Shown here: in pieces, positions 18,277-27,441 of the stretch
Position numbering within the stretch: the first letter of the stretch is position 1
Layout of the letters: every line of letters begins with the position of its first letter
From: Ktedonobacteraceae bacterium
Lineage (GTDB): Bacteria; Chloroflexota; Ktedonobacteria; Ktedonobacterales; Ktedonobacteraceae
Length of the DNA: 64,000 nucleotides
NCBI GenBank assembly: GCA_035653615.1
Contig: DASRBN010000015.1
Coordinates: forward strand, 282,473 to 346,472
Reading direction: 5' to 3'
Position numbers and translations under genes: made by a program
Notes under the pieces: model-generated
What the model was told of the DNA's origin: nothing
Databases searched by the model: none
What the model saw: the letters and a program-made list of their open reading frames with translations, nothing else

Positions 18277-19143
18277 GTGCAATATCTTTTACGCTCGCGC
18301 AATTTTGAGAGGCCGGTGAAATTAACTGTGAGTCAGGTTCATTCAAGGCGCTTTTCATGGCAAGGTTCCTTACGCGACCTGGCCGTGATTGTGAATACAA
18401 TCCGGCACTCGCGCGCCTATGGCCGCCTGACTCTGCGTAACATGGACCGGATCGGCGTGGCTCATCTCTACTTCCGCGCAGGCAAACTTGAGTATATTCT
18501 CAGCGGTCGAGGGGGTGCGAACGCAACGCTGGTTGAACTCCGTGCATGGAAACGAGCCACGGCGCGTTTTGAGCGAGGCACCTTTCCGGTAAAAGGCGAG
18601 CCGATCAATGATGCACAAGAGCAGGCTTTTGATGCATTACTTATTCTGTTGCAAAGAGAGGGTGTGATTGAAACGCCACGCGTTGTTGAAGGTGGATTGA
18701 TGGCATCGGCGGAGGTGAAGCAATTGATTACGCCCCAGGAATGGCAGGTGCTGGTCGAGGGAACGCGCAGGGTGTCGCTGGCAGTGGTTCATTTAATAGG
18801 ACCGCAGGAGGCTCTGGCCGTGCTGCGCGATATTCTGGATGACTGCTCCTCGGCATTTCCGGCTTTTGCCAGTTTGCAGATTGCACCCGGTGGCTACCTC
18901 TCGGTTGCCGATATGTCGCAGCTCGACCGCCTGCCTAGACAGGAAGTACTCGAAGGCTTCGCGGCGTTAATCGCTACCTGCCAGTATTTCTGCGCACCTA
19001 TCATTGGCGAGCAAGAAGCCCATAAACTGATGATCCAGGCATTGTCCGATATTGGTCCTGCACTCGTCAACCTGGGCGTATTCGTGATCGACTATGCGCT
19101 GCTCTCTCCACGTGCCTTACCTGAAGGCAACCAGGCAGGGTAG
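18277..19143 (+). CDS. DUF4388-like protein
   Basis: The product is 288 residues from GTG 18277; an in-frame stop lies just upstream, so no longer start is possible. Residues about 28-105 show the DUF4388 pattern: SLRDLAVIVNTIRHSRAYGR, LTLRN, HLYFRAGKLEYILSG, then a variable helix and ATARFERGTF. In other bacteria this module sits in signalling and gliding-motility proteins. The C-terminal part (about 140-285) is mostly helical, without membrane segments or catalytic motifs I can identify. It is expressed from its own promoter and ends 11 bases before the stop of a convergent MFS gene. Function is unknown; a cytoplasmic signalling role is inference from the domain. Confidence 0.65.
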   Translation: MQYLLRSRNFERPVKLTVSQVHSRRFSWQGSLRDLAVIVNTIRHSRAYGRLTLRNMDRIGVAHLYFRAGKLEYILSGRGGANATLVELRAWKRATARFERGTFPVKGEPINDAQEQAFDALLILLQREGVIETPRVVEGGLMASAEVKQLITPQEWQVLVEGTRRVSLAVVHLIGPQEALAVLRDILDDCSSAFPAFASLQIAPGGYLSVADMSQLDRLPRQEVLEGFAALIATCQYFCAPIIGEQEAHKLMIQALSDIGPALVNLGVFVIDYALLSPRALPEGNQAG

Positions 19144-19154
19144 ATCATTTTATT

Positions 19155-20675
19155 TCAGTCTCCCCCTTTCACCGGCTGTTCCGAAAGGGTTGTTTCTTTT
19201 GAAGTCAATGGAGGCTCAGCAGCTATAGGAGCTACAGTACGACGCCTATCCTCGCGAATGACTGAGAACAGGATGGCGAGGAAACAGATACAGGCCGAGG
19301 CAATGAAAGCATGCGTCATCCCGCCCGTGAATATGGCAGAGATGGCGGGCTGCAGGTGGCCCACTGTGCCAAGGAAGACAGCATTCACCAGCGCAGGTGG
19401 CATTGAAGCCGCTGCAACTGCTAGCGCGAGCGCAAAGCTACACACCATACCAACATTGCGCATCGTATTCAGCGTGGCGGCGGCTACACCCAGCCGGTTG
19501 CGTGGCGCGGCTCCCATGGTCGTACTGGTATTTGGCGACCAGAAGAAAGCACTGCCAAGCCCCATCAGGCCGAGCGCTACCGCCAGCATCAGATAAGATG
19601 TGGTGGGAGTCAGAAAAACCAGCATCAACAGGGCCAGCATTTGAAGCACCAGCCCTACCGTCGCTGGAGTCGTTCCGTGGAAACGATCATGGTCTGCCCA
19701 GCGCCCCCCAAGAGGCCCAAAAACTGAGGTCATCACCGGCAAGGGCAGGATGAGAAACGCCGCCGTCAGAGGGCTATATCCTCGTACACCCTGCAAGTAA
19801 AAAATCAGCAGGAATTGCACGGCAAAAACGGCCAGGGATTGCAGTGTCGCCGCGGCAACAGAAAAGGCATAGCGACGGCGCGTAAAGAGATTCAAATCCA
19901 GCATCGGGAACGCCACATGCCGCTCCCAGAAGAAGAAGGCGACAAAAGCAATGATGGTGATTGCATAGAGCGCAAGTTCAGAAGGAGCCAGCCAACCCGC
20001 CCCAATGCTTCCGGTTAGCGCGAGCAATAGAGCGATCAATCCTATACAGAAGAGGAACGAGCCGAACAGATCGAAACGCTCCCCGCGAGGATTCGGCGCG
20101 ATATCGTGCAAAAGCAGGAAAGCGGCAACAGTCGCAATAATGCCGATGGGGAGATTCACCAGAAAAATCCAGCGCCAGCTTGCGACCGCCAGGATGAATC
20201 CGCCAAGCACCGGGCCAAGCACGCTGCCCGCACCCCAGGTGACGGCGTTAAAGCCCATCGCCTGTCCTCGCTGCTCCGCGGGAAAGACCTCTGTAATGAT
20301 CGCCATGGCATTTGCGGAAAGCATAGCGCCGCCCACTCCCTGGATGACACGGGAGCCAATCAACATAGTATCACTCTGGGCCAGGCCACAGAGGACAGAG
20401 CCAATCGTGAAGACAATAAATCCAAGATTATACATTCTTACACGACCAAACATATCCGCCATACGGCCAAAGGTGAGTTGCAGGATCGTACTCACGATGA
20501 GATATCCCATAATCACCCATGTCATGCGTACAAGATCGGAATGCAGGTCCTGGAGCATATTTGGCAGCGCCAGGATCACAATCGTAGAGTCAATTGCGAC
20601 CATGAGCGAACCAATCGTAGTAACTGAAAGCGCGACCCATTTGTAAGCAGGTTTTTTGACGAGCAACATCTTCAA
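19155..20675 (-). CDS. MFS drug exporter, DHA2 (EmrB/QacA) family
   Basis: The product is 506 residues from TTG 20675, with GGAAGGAAG upstream; an ATG two codons in is the alternative. It has 14 predicted membrane spans. Family marks are the first-helix VAIDSTIVILALPNML (about 26-41), motif A GRMADMFGRVRMYNLGF (about 70-86) and motif C-like GAGSVLGPVLGGFI (about 148-161). Such proteins expel lipophilic drugs, dyes or endogenous metabolites using proton antiport. The C-terminal 45 residues are cytoplasmic and charged. No TetR or MarR regulator is next to it, so its inducer cannot be guessed. It is convergent with the DUF4388-like gene. Confidence 0.88.
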   Translation of the reverse strand: MKMLLVKKPAYKWVALSVTTIGSLMVAIDSTIVILALPNMLQDLHSDLVRMTWVIMGYLIVSTILQLTFGRMADMFGRVRMYNLGFIVFTIGSVLCGLAQSDTMLIGSRVIQGVGGAMLSANAMAIITEVFPAEQRGQAMGFNAVTWGAGSVLGPVLGGFILAVASWRWIFLVNLPIGIIATVAAFLLLHDIAPNPRGERFDLFGSFLFCIGLIALLLALTGSIGAGWLAPSELALYAITIIAFVAFFFWERHVAFPMLDLNLFTRRRYAFSVAAATLQSLAVFAVQFLLIFYLQGVRGYSPLTAAFLILPLPVMTSVFGPLGGRWADHDRFHGTTPATVGLVLQMLALLMLVFLTPTTSYLMLAVALGLMGLGSAFFWSPNTSTTMGAAPRNRLGVAAATLNTMRNVGMVCSFALALAVAAASMPPALVNAVFLGTVGHLQPAISAIFTGGMTHAFIASACICFLAILFSVIREDRRRTVAPIAAEPPLTSKETTLSEQPVKGGD

Positions 20676-21013
20676 CCAGTCTTCCTTCCAGAAAGTTCGT
20701 AACTAATATGTCCTTCAATTATATCAAATGATGCACCCTTTACTGTACCAAAAGGAACGGTCAACATCCCCTGTCCTTTTGGACAGATTCTCCTGCGCCT
20801 GGCACGAGCATCACAAAAGAATCAGGCAATCGCTGGCCTTTACTTTCAGGTTTTTTTCGGCTACACTTGTTGCTGTACTTATGGAACCAACGATAAGTAC
20901 AGGAGATTCTGGAAGGCCACTCCTCTTTTCCAGGAACTTGCTGGTGGGGTTACTACATACCATGTATTTTGTAGGTGACGACACTTCATTCAGAGCTTTG
21001 AAAGGTCGGGAAG
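20676..21013. other. Divergent intergenic region with a small hairpin
   Basis: This 338-base gap must hold promoters for the leftward exporter and the rightward phosphoesterase. The only clear structure is CTGTCC-TTTT-GGACAG at 20771-20786. No RNA gene or convincing promoter pair was seen. Confidence 0.4.
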
Positions 21014-22375
21014 ATGAATAATCAGCAAAACCAGCCTTATTTCTTCCATCAACGGTTCCAGGGATTCCAGAAGGCGTATATTGCGAATACCCTTGTCATT
21101 CTGTTTGTTGTGATGTGCCTTATTCCAACAGCCGCGCCTCGCACGCTTCAAGCTGCTCCACGCGCCAGCAATCCCATCAAACATATCATCATCATGGTCA
21201 AGGAGAACCGGAGCTTTGACAGCATGTTCGGGACGTTCCCAGGAGCTGATGGAGCGACGAAGTATCCCGACCCGCAAGGTAAAATCCATCGCTTAAATCA
21301 CCAGCCCGACAGGCTCTTCCTGGATATTCTTCATGACCATTCGGCGTTTCTAACCGCGTATGATCACGGAAAACTCGACAAATTCTCGAAAGAACGCGGC
21401 GCAATTCAGTACATCAATGGCAAGCCGGTTGACGTAGCCGATTCGCAATTCTATCAATCGGATATTCCAAATTATTGGAAATACGCGCAGACTTTCACGC
21501 TGACCGACCATCTCTTCACCACCATCCAGTCGGATAGCTTCCCCAATCATCTCTTCTCCATCGCGGCGGAAGACGATGACGCGGCCAACATTCCGGTTAT
21601 CGTTGGTGGAAGACATAAAACGAGATGGGGATGTGATGCCCCGACGGGCAGCTACGTGTTAGAAATTCATTCTAATGGGTCAACGACAAAGGCATTTCCG
21701 TGTTTTAATTTCCAGACGCTCGGCGATCTTTTAACTGCCGCCGGCGTTTCATGGAATTACTACGCGCCCGCGCAGGACCAACCCGGGTATGAATTTTCCT
21801 CATACGATGCCATCAAACATATTCGTGAAACGCAGCAATGGCAAACGCATGTCGTCGATTACACCCAATTCGCGAAAGATGCGGCCAATGGCAAACTTCC
21901 CTCCGTGAGCTGGCTGGTGCAGCCTGATACTGACAGCGATCATCCCGGGGCCAGTGTCTGTGTAGGCGAAAACTGGACGGTGCAACAGATCAACACGGTT
22001 ATGAAAAATAAATCGCTCTGGAATTCCACCGCCATCTTTCTGACCTGGGACGATTACGGTGGTTTCTATGACCACGTGGTGCCACCGGTCGGGCCGAACA
22101 CGCACCTGGAATACGGCCTGCGCGCGCCCCTGATTGTGATTTCGCCCTACGCGAAGCCGCAGTTCGTTGACCACACAGTCTACAACTTCGTATCTATGGT
22201 CAAGTTTGTTGAAACGCAGTTCAATTTACCCTCGTTAGGAGGACTGGATAAGCTGGCGAACAATATGTACAACGCTTTTAATTTCAAGCAGAACCCCTTG
22301 CCGCCGCTCATTTTACAGCAGCGCAAGTGCCCGCAATCTTCGCTTGAATCTCCACCGGGATTGCTTGGAGATTGA
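21014..22375 (+). CDS. Secreted phosphoesterase (PF04185-like), paralogue of the 16.4 kb gene
   Basis: The product is 453 residues, with a GGGAAG ribosome site. A membrane/signal segment occupies about residues 20-38. Motifs match the paralogue block for block: [66 protein letters not shown] and [20 protein letters not shown]. The nucleophile position is Ser in ENRSFD where the paralogue has Thr in ENRTFD; both occur in this family. It acts extracytoplasmically on phosphate esters. An unknown protein starts 27 bases downstream, so the two may share a transcript. The duplication predates substantial divergence, as the DNA is not near-identical. Confidence 0.88.
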   Translation: MNNQQNQPYFFHQRFQGFQKAYIANTLVILFVVMCLIPTAAPRTLQAAPRASNPIKHIIIMVKENRSFDSMFGTFPGADGATKYPDPQGKIHRLNHQPDRLFLDILHDHSAFLTAYDHGKLDKFSKERGAIQYINGKPVDVADSQFYQSDIPNYWKYAQTFTLTDHLFTTIQSDSFPNHLFSIAAEDDDAANIPVIVGGRHKTRWGCDAPTGSYVLEIHSNGSTTKAFPCFNFQTLGDLLTAAGVSWNYYAPAQDQPGYEFSSYDAIKHIRETQQWQTHVVDYTQFAKDAANGKLPSVSWLVQPDTDSDHPGASVCVGENWTVQQINTVMKNKSLWNSTAIFLTWDDYGGFYDHVVPPVGPNTHLEYGLRAPLIVISPYAKPQFVDHTVYNFVSMVKFVETQFNLPSLGGLDKLANNMYNAFNFKQNPLPPLILQQRKCPQSSLESPPGLLGD

Positions 22376-22401
22376 TAGAGAGGCGTATCAGGAGGCATCG
22401 T

Positions 22402-23763
22402 ATGCAATTGCTCCATTCAAGAAATTCCTGGACATATAGCTTTGGTTTCAATATGGCGGTCGATTTTTGCGTCTGGGTATTGGAAATCGATGGTTTACAC
22501 GTCCCTCCATTCGATCATCATACCGGCGGAGATGGCTCGCTACAGGCATCCGGCTTGAACACGGAACAATGGCAATCCTGGTTCGCGCGTGTGATCAATG
22601 CGCAGGAAACACAGCGACAGCGATTCCAACAAAGAGCAAAAGAGGATCCCCAACATAGCCAGAAGGACCTATCGAAATGGCTTATTGCCGAAGCGCATCT
22701 CCCGGCTGCCGCCTGGCAAGGTGATGCCACTGTAGGTAACCAGCTTACCACTTTATGGAACCAGTATGGGCCGCTTTCAAATGAGCGCAGAAGTTGGGAA
22801 CGTGACCTGTCGAGACAATTGCATAAGGCCGAAGCTGGAGCGAGAAAAAGGCTTTATGATGAGTTGCTGCCATATTCCAACGGTATTCCGAGCCTGACCA
22901 TTCATTTCATCAACTACCCACAGCCGCTTGACTATCTTTTACCCCCATCAACGATCATTATGACGATACAACATGGACAACCCGACGCAGCCGAATTTCG
23001 AGAGCGCGTCCTCGCTGCTGCCGGCGAACTTGCCGCAATGCGCTCTGGCAAGCGCCGTTCACAGAGCAAGTTCATCACTGCCGCTGCAATTCTTCCCGGC
23101 CAGACCTTAACTGCATATACCATACTTACTCGCAAGCCCGTAATGCCTGCACCTGCACGAGAAAAAGTGCAGCCTGTGGCCGAGAACGCAACGAAACAAG
23201 TTGTTCTCGACTGGCTGAACGATGAGCGACACCGATCTCATTTTGATGAGGTGAATATGGCGACGGTGCGCTTCGAGAGAGAGAAGGCCATTCCAGGCTG
23301 GCAATTGTACTTTGTCTCTTTTGCCGGTATCAACGGAGATCAATACCGGCAGACGTTCGTCCTCAGGCAGCGCGCAGACGATTCCTGGATGGTCTGTAGC
23401 GCCTCTTCAAGCAGCAATATAGAAGAACTCGTTTCGCAATTCCTGGTGCCAATTCGCGATCATCCACTGATCTTCTTGTCCGGTGGCAAAGCTGGTCATG
23501 CCAACAACCAGTTCCAGTTCATCGCGCATGGCGAAGTGATCGATAACGGTTTTAATGTGGCACGCGTGCGATTGTTGAACAACGCCGGGCAGGTATTTGA
23601 GGACGCGGTAGAGGATGGTCTTGTATTCTTCGCCACGATGCAGGATCAGGAGGTACAGTGGCCGATGCAGGCCGAACTCTATGACAATAGCGGTAAGCTC
23701 GTCTGGCGGCAGACGGTTTTCGACGACCGCCCGCCGCCATGGTTACGCTTCAAAAGGCGCTGA
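22402..23763 (+). CDS. Hypothetical protein, 453 residues
   Basis: I do not recognise this protein. The start is ATG 22402 with CAGGAGG 8 bases upstream; an earlier in-frame TTG overlapping the previous stop lacks a better signal. There is no signal peptide or membrane span. Residues about 80-175 are rich in Gln, Arg and Glu and look helical; about 280-360 look like an alpha/beta domain (KQVVLDWLNDERHRSHFDEV, QLYFVSFAGINGDQYRQTFV); the last 90 residues look all-beta (FQFIAHGEVIDNGFNVARVR, WPMQAELYDNSGKLVWRQTV). No catalytic motif stands out. It follows a phosphoesterase in the same direction by 27 bases, suggesting cotranscription. Confidence 0.7.
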   Translation: MQLLHSRNSWTYSFGFNMAVDFCVWVLEIDGLHVPPFDHHTGGDGSLQASGLNTEQWQSWFARVINAQETQRQRFQQRAKEDPQHSQKDLSKWLIAEAHLPAAAWQGDATVGNQLTTLWNQYGPLSNERRSWERDLSRQLHKAEAGARKRLYDELLPYSNGIPSLTIHFINYPQPLDYLLPPSTIIMTIQHGQPDAAEFRERVLAAAGELAAMRSGKRRSQSKFITAAAILPGQTLTAYTILTRKPVMPAPAREKVQPVAENATKQVVLDWLNDERHRSHFDEVNMATVRFEREKAIPGWQLYFVSFAGINGDQYRQTFVLRQRADDSWMVCSASSSSNIEELVSQFLVPIRDHPLIFLSGGKAGHANNQFQFIAHGEVIDNGFNVARVRLLNNAGQVFEDAVEDGLVFFATMQDQEVQWPMQAELYDNSGKLVWRQTVFDDRPPPWLRFKRR

Positions 23764-23783
23764 AGCGTTTACGAAGTGAGCGA

Positions 23784-24530
23784 TCAGACGCAGGCATTGG
23801 CCTTATTGGACCATTCCTTCTGGACTGTATAACTACCAACCGTTTTCGTTTGCCAGGCGCAAATATCGCCAATCTCGCCGTTAGTATCGTCGTACCAGCC
23901 TTGTGCCGGAATAGGGTCTGTGATAGCCTCGCATAATTCGTGAGAGCTGGTGTTCGTCAGCGCGTCAAAAACTGCCATGTTGGCAGTACAGCCGGCGCAA
24001 TCTGGATATGGCTCTACCGCATAGAAAATTTGCCCATTGATGGCATCATGGTAGCCACAAAATGTCTGGCACGAGCTACTTCCACCCTGCGATACAGTAA
24101 CGCCTGATGGGAAGTAAACGAAGTAGAGTGTATTTGCCGTTGGCTGTGGAAGCGCATTAGCGGCAATCTGGTTTTGCAACATTGATTGGATATCAGAATC
24201 GGATACCGTCTGAGCTACATCCGGGGAAGTCAGTGTGAGCGTGCCGGTGCGACTGCCATATCCGATGGTCTGCGTTGGTGTATTATACTCGGCCAGCTGG
24301 TCGATGAGCGAACTGGTGAGAATATAGTCGAAGAAACCGTTGATTTGCGTAATCAGGTCGCTTTGAGGTGACTGCGTCCAGGCCTGTCCCCAGAAGACAG
24401 TGAAGACCTGCACATTGCTGATTACCGGCCCACCCCGATAGGTGAGTTGCGGTGTACCAGCAGCTGGTGCCTCAGCTCCGTGAATCGGCACGATTTTAAT
24501 AGGACTACCTACATTTGCATTACTAGCCAT
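23784..24530 (-). CDS. HExxE-motif protein, possible metallopeptidase-like, EXORDIUM-reminiscent
   Basis: The product is 248 residues from ATG 24530, with AAGGAGAACGT upstream. There is no obvious signal peptide. Near the N-terminus ISNVQVFTVFWGQAW (38-52) resembles the opening strand of EXORDIUM / phosphate-induced proteins, and the C-terminal half has SSHELCEAITDP (195-206) followed by GEIGDIC (218-224). The secreted protein at 32.7 kb carries the same order of motifs (GYHNA, SSHEILE, NDP, LEVGD). The His-Glu pair and downstream Glu/Asp could bind a metal, but the HExxH of classical metallopeptidases is not present. Six cysteines cluster at about 153-225, suggesting disulfides or metal sites. 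Function unknown. Confidence 0.65.
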   Translation of the reverse strand: MASNANVGSPIKIVPIHGAEAPAAGTPQLTYRGGPVISNVQVFTVFWGQAWTQSPQSDLITQINGFFDYILTSSLIDQLAEYNTPTQTIGYGSRTGTLTLTSPDVAQTVSDSDIQSMLQNQIAANALPQPTANTLYFVYFPSGVTVSQGGSSSCQTFCGYHDAINGQIFYAVEPYPDCAGCTANMAVFDALTNTSSHELCEAITDPIPAQGWYDDTNGEIGDICAWQTKTVGSYTVQKEWSNKANACV

Positions 24531-24737
24531 ACGTTCTCCTTTTGTACTTATATCAACCAAAAAGGGCTAAAAGAGCCTTCTGTATTACCACTTACCAGGT
24601 AGCTCTTCAGTTTCAAATAGAACTTTATCATAGGGGATTCTTATGAAAGAAGCATGAAAGTTCTGTCAGAACTTTGTAAAGTTTTTGTAAATTCTTCCGG
24701 TTGCCGCAACAATTTCCTGTTTTGCAGCCCGGCATAA

Positions 24738-25757
24738 TCAAAAGCGACAAATATTGACCAGGGCATCGCCCATATTAACAATCGGCACGTCGCTCGTACC
24801 CAGCACGTATCCATCATAAGGAGCTTTGAGGTACTCTACGACCTCAAACGTGCGAATCGAATAGATCTGTCCGAGCGGCTGATTTTCGCTGACCCTGTCG
24901 CCAGCCTTTACGTTTGAGACCCAGATACCACCCTGTGCGGCCCATACCCTGTCTAAATGCGAGCCGAATAGCGTGATGGGCGGCTGCGCTGGCAATTCCA
25001 TCGCGCCTTCCAGCATGGCCAGATATTTCATCACATTGATCACGCCCTGCGCGCCGAGACGAATATGCTCTTCCTCAAAACAATTATTGCCACCCAGTTC
25101 GGGGGTGATGGCAGCGATGCCCTGCGATGTCAAAAAGTTGCGCAGTTTGCCGGTAAAACGCGATTGCTTCAGATCCTCGGTAACCTCTTCTTCCAGCAGG
25201 ACATTCAGTCCAAAAGCTTCTGCTATATTCTGGCTGGCCTCGTCTCCGTGCCCATAGACGATGTGCAGCGCCGTATTGCTATTGGCCGTATGCAGATCAA
25301 TGACATAGTCGGCATAGTGGATGGCCTGCTGGTAAAGATCGTAGGCGATATGCTGGCTCGCCTGTCCGCTCGCCTTACCAGGCCAGACGCGATTCATATC
25401 TTCCTCGTCGAGTGGATTGCGCCGTTGATGTTGCACAAAGCCGGCGACATTAGCAACCGGCACCACAATCAACATTCCTCGTAACTGGCCTGGCTCAACG
25501 CTCGTTACTACGCGGCGCAAAACCTCGACGCCATTCACCTCATCACCATGCACTGCCGCCTGAACATACAATACCGGCCCTTCCTCTTTTCCGACCACGA
25601 CATGCACGGCGCTCTGCAAAGGAGTACCGTCTGCATAGGAACCATGCGTAATAAGGCCATAGACTTTGCTGTTCGCCTTTATCTCTGTGAGTGATCCAAT
25701 ACTCCAGGTTCGTTCATTCCAGGGGATGTGCTCGCCCTCAGGTCGCTTGCTCGTCAA
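24738..25757 (-). CDS. Succinylglutamate desuccinylase/aspartoacylase-family deacylase
   Basis: The product is 339 residues from a TTG start with GGAGG 5 bases upstream. It is a zinc carboxypeptidase-like enzyme of the AstE/AspA branch. Zinc ligands are the His and Glu of AVHGDEVNGVEVL (about 68-80) and the His of VIDLHTANSN (about 152-161); NPLDEEDMNRVWPG (about 116-129) carries the substrate Arg. The catalytic Glu should be the Glu of TPELGGNNCF (about 216-225). The C-terminal beta domain (VWVSN-like, YDGYVLGTSDVPIVNMGDAL) resembles a biotinyl/lipoyl-like hammerhead found in this subfamily. It hydrolyses an N-acyl amino acid; the substrate is unknown. It is followed on the same strand by nothing clearly linked. 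Confidence 0.85.
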   Translation of the reverse strand: MTSKRPEGEHIPWNERTWSIGSLTEIKANSKVYGLITHGSYADGTPLQSAVHVVVGKEEGPVLYVQAAVHGDEVNGVEVLRRVVTSVEPGQLRGMLIVVPVANVAGFVQHQRRNPLDEEDMNRVWPGKASGQASQHIAYDLYQQAIHYADYVIDLHTANSNTALHIVYGHGDEASQNIAEAFGLNVLLEEEVTEDLKQSRFTGKLRNFLTSQGIAAITPELGGNNCFEEEHIRLGAQGVINVMKYLAMLEGAMELPAQPPITLFGSHLDRVWAAQGGIWVSNVKAGDRVSENQPLGQIYSIRTFEVVEYLKAPYDGYVLGTSDVPIVNMGDALVNICRF

Positions 25758-25816
25758 GGTGTCCTCCAGTCTGTCTCAGCAGGCAAATACTACTGCATCA
25801 TTACGTTATAATGAAT

Positions 25817-26644
25817 TCACTTGATTGCGATGATGAAGCGCAAGTCCCATACTTCGTGAATGCCACCCGATTGCTGTGCCTCCTCCAATTGAGCGAAGAC
25901 CTCGCTTTTGAACTGTTCTAATACCTCTGGCGGCATGTGTTCCAGGGAATAGCGCGTGCCATGCGTCCATTTTTCATCCCAATACTGCTGCGCGTCAGTA
26001 TAGACAAAATCCGCCCGCTCATGTATAACCCGCGCGTCTCTAAATCCGGCATGTGTAAGGTGTGAAGGAATATCAGAATAATTAAGTGGTTGATCTCCAA
26101 CACGCAGTGGGAAATGATACTGCTCGTGATAGTCGGTGAGGCGCTTGCCATACCACTGGGAAAGCGCGTCCACATCCTGCGCTACCGTAAATCCTATCTT
26201 CCCACCGGGGCGCAGGACGCGCAAAAACCCGGACAATGCCCGTTCGAGATGAGGAAAGAAGAAGATCGCAAATCCACACAGGATATCATCAAAAGAGGCA
26301 TCATCGAAAGCAAGCTGTTCGGCATCCATTTGCATGACAGTAGCCTGGGAAAGTTGGCGGCGCTCGATCTCCGCCTGTGTTTCCTCCACCATTTTTTCGG
26401 CCAGGTCAATGCCTATTACCCTGCCAGCGGGACCGACTTTCTCAGCCGCCGCGAATAGATTTGCGCCTCGCCCCACCGCGACATCAAGCACCTTCGCTCC
26501 CTCAGCAATGCCCACGTGTTCGACCAGGCGCCGTCCGGCATAAGCATATTTTTCAGGCCCCACGCGGCCATAACTTGCGGCAACGCGATTATATAGCCCG
26601 GCAATATTTGTTTTCAGCCCATTTTCGTCATGTATCTCACCCAT
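25817..26644 (-). CDS. Class I SAM-dependent methyltransferase (UbiE/arsenite-MT-like)
   Basis: The product is 275 residues. ATG 26644 is preferred because GGGAGG lies 7 bases upstream; a more distal ATG at 26659 would place that site inside the gene. Motif I is AKVLDVAVGRGANLF (about 49-63), with the acidic loop VIGIDLAEKMVEE (about 73-85), MDAEQLAFDDASFDDILCGF (about 104-123) and LRVLRPGGKIGFTV (about 137-150). The fold is the common UbiE/COQ5-type Rossmann methyltransferase. Substrate unknown; no quinone or arsenic genes are adjacent. It lacks the paired cysteines of ArsM near the N-terminus. Confidence 0.85.
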   Translation of the reverse strand: MGEIHDENGLKTNIAGLYNRVAASYGRVGPEKYAYAGRRLVEHVGIAEGAKVLDVAVGRGANLFAAAEKVGPAGRVIGIDLAEKMVEETQAEIERRQLSQATVMQMDAEQLAFDDASFDDILCGFAIFFFPHLERALSGFLRVLRPGGKIGFTVAQDVDALSQWYGKRLTDYHEQYHFPLRVGDQPLNYSDIPSHLTHAGFRDARVIHERADFVYTDAQQYWDEKWTHGTRYSLEHMPPEVLEQFKSEVFAQLEEAQQSGGIHEVWDLRFIIAIK

Positions 26645-26826
26645 GGTGATACCTCCCATCTCATCCGTCCTGATTGTGTCATCTTTTAAGCGATTTCCTA
26701 AAAGATACGATTCAGGCTATTGGACTGTTATATATGATAACATACCCAACCCCTCCGCTCTTCATGGGAGAGATATCATTTCTGGCTTGCATATTCTGAC
26801 CAACCGGGCGAAGATATCTTCTTCAC

Positions 26827-27297
26827 CTACAATTTCTGACGGAAGCGTGCAATTTGCGCGCAATGTTCCTGCGTATGCTCATACATGCGCTGGATGAAAT
26901 CGGCCAGAGAGGCATTCTCATCATACCAGGGCATTGTTCCTTTCTCCAACACCCTCTCCGTGGGAATCTGCATCAACAATGATGTTGCCTGCACCTGCAT
27001 ATCCTGGTACTCATCCTCAATATGTTGGGCCGTTTCATACGTACGCGCCTCGACCTCCTCATTATTAAATTGCTGCGGTTGGTGGAGAAACTTCAGGATC
27101 AAAGGGGTAGGTTCCCCTTTCTGGAAGATACTCAACACTTCGACGATAATATGTTCATAGGAAGCGAGGTGCGCGACAATATCTTTTACAGACCAGTTAC
27201 CGCATGCTCCTGGAATATCCCACGCCGTTTCGGGCAGGTCTTCCACTGTCTGAATGACCATCAAGTTGCTTTTTTCCAACAGTCCAGCTGCGTCCAT
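26827..27297 (-). CDS. DinB/ClbS-like four-helix bundle protein
   Basis: The product is 156 residues from ATG 27297 with GAGGAG 7 bases upstream; an upstream in-frame extension lacks a ribosome site. The sequence shows four long helices, with His in KDIVAHLASYEHII (about 40-53) and His in MYEHTQEHCAQIARF (about 138-152), positions that usually bind a metal in DinB / maleylpyruvate isomerase / DUF1706 proteins. GNWSVKDIVAHLA is the characteristic opening of this superfamily. Members are thiol-dependent transferases or protective proteins such as ClbS, so a detoxification role is plausible but unproven. It stands alone on the minus strand. Confidence 0.8.
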   Translation of the reverse strand: MDAAGLLEKSNLMVIQTVEDLPETAWDIPGACGNWSVKDIVAHLASYEHIIVEVLSIFQKGEPTPLILKFLHQPQQFNNEEVEARTYETAQHIEDEYQDMQVQATSLLMQIPTERVLEKGTMPWYDENASLADFIQRMYEHTQEHCAQIARFRQKL

Positions 27298-27441
27298 ACG
27301 ATACTCCTCTTTACAAAAATATCTACTTACATTCTTTGACACGCAGGGAAGCTGAAGTTGGTTTTTAAGACAAAGAAGGAGCACCAAATGATGCTCCTGA
27401 AAAGTGTTAAATGCGTCCGAAATGCTTGTTGTTACTATACA

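Noticed and set aside
20005..20646. 213-codon plus frame opposite the MFS exporter.
   Set aside because: The exporter has conserved membrane motifs on the minus strand; the plus frame has no domain or ribosome site.
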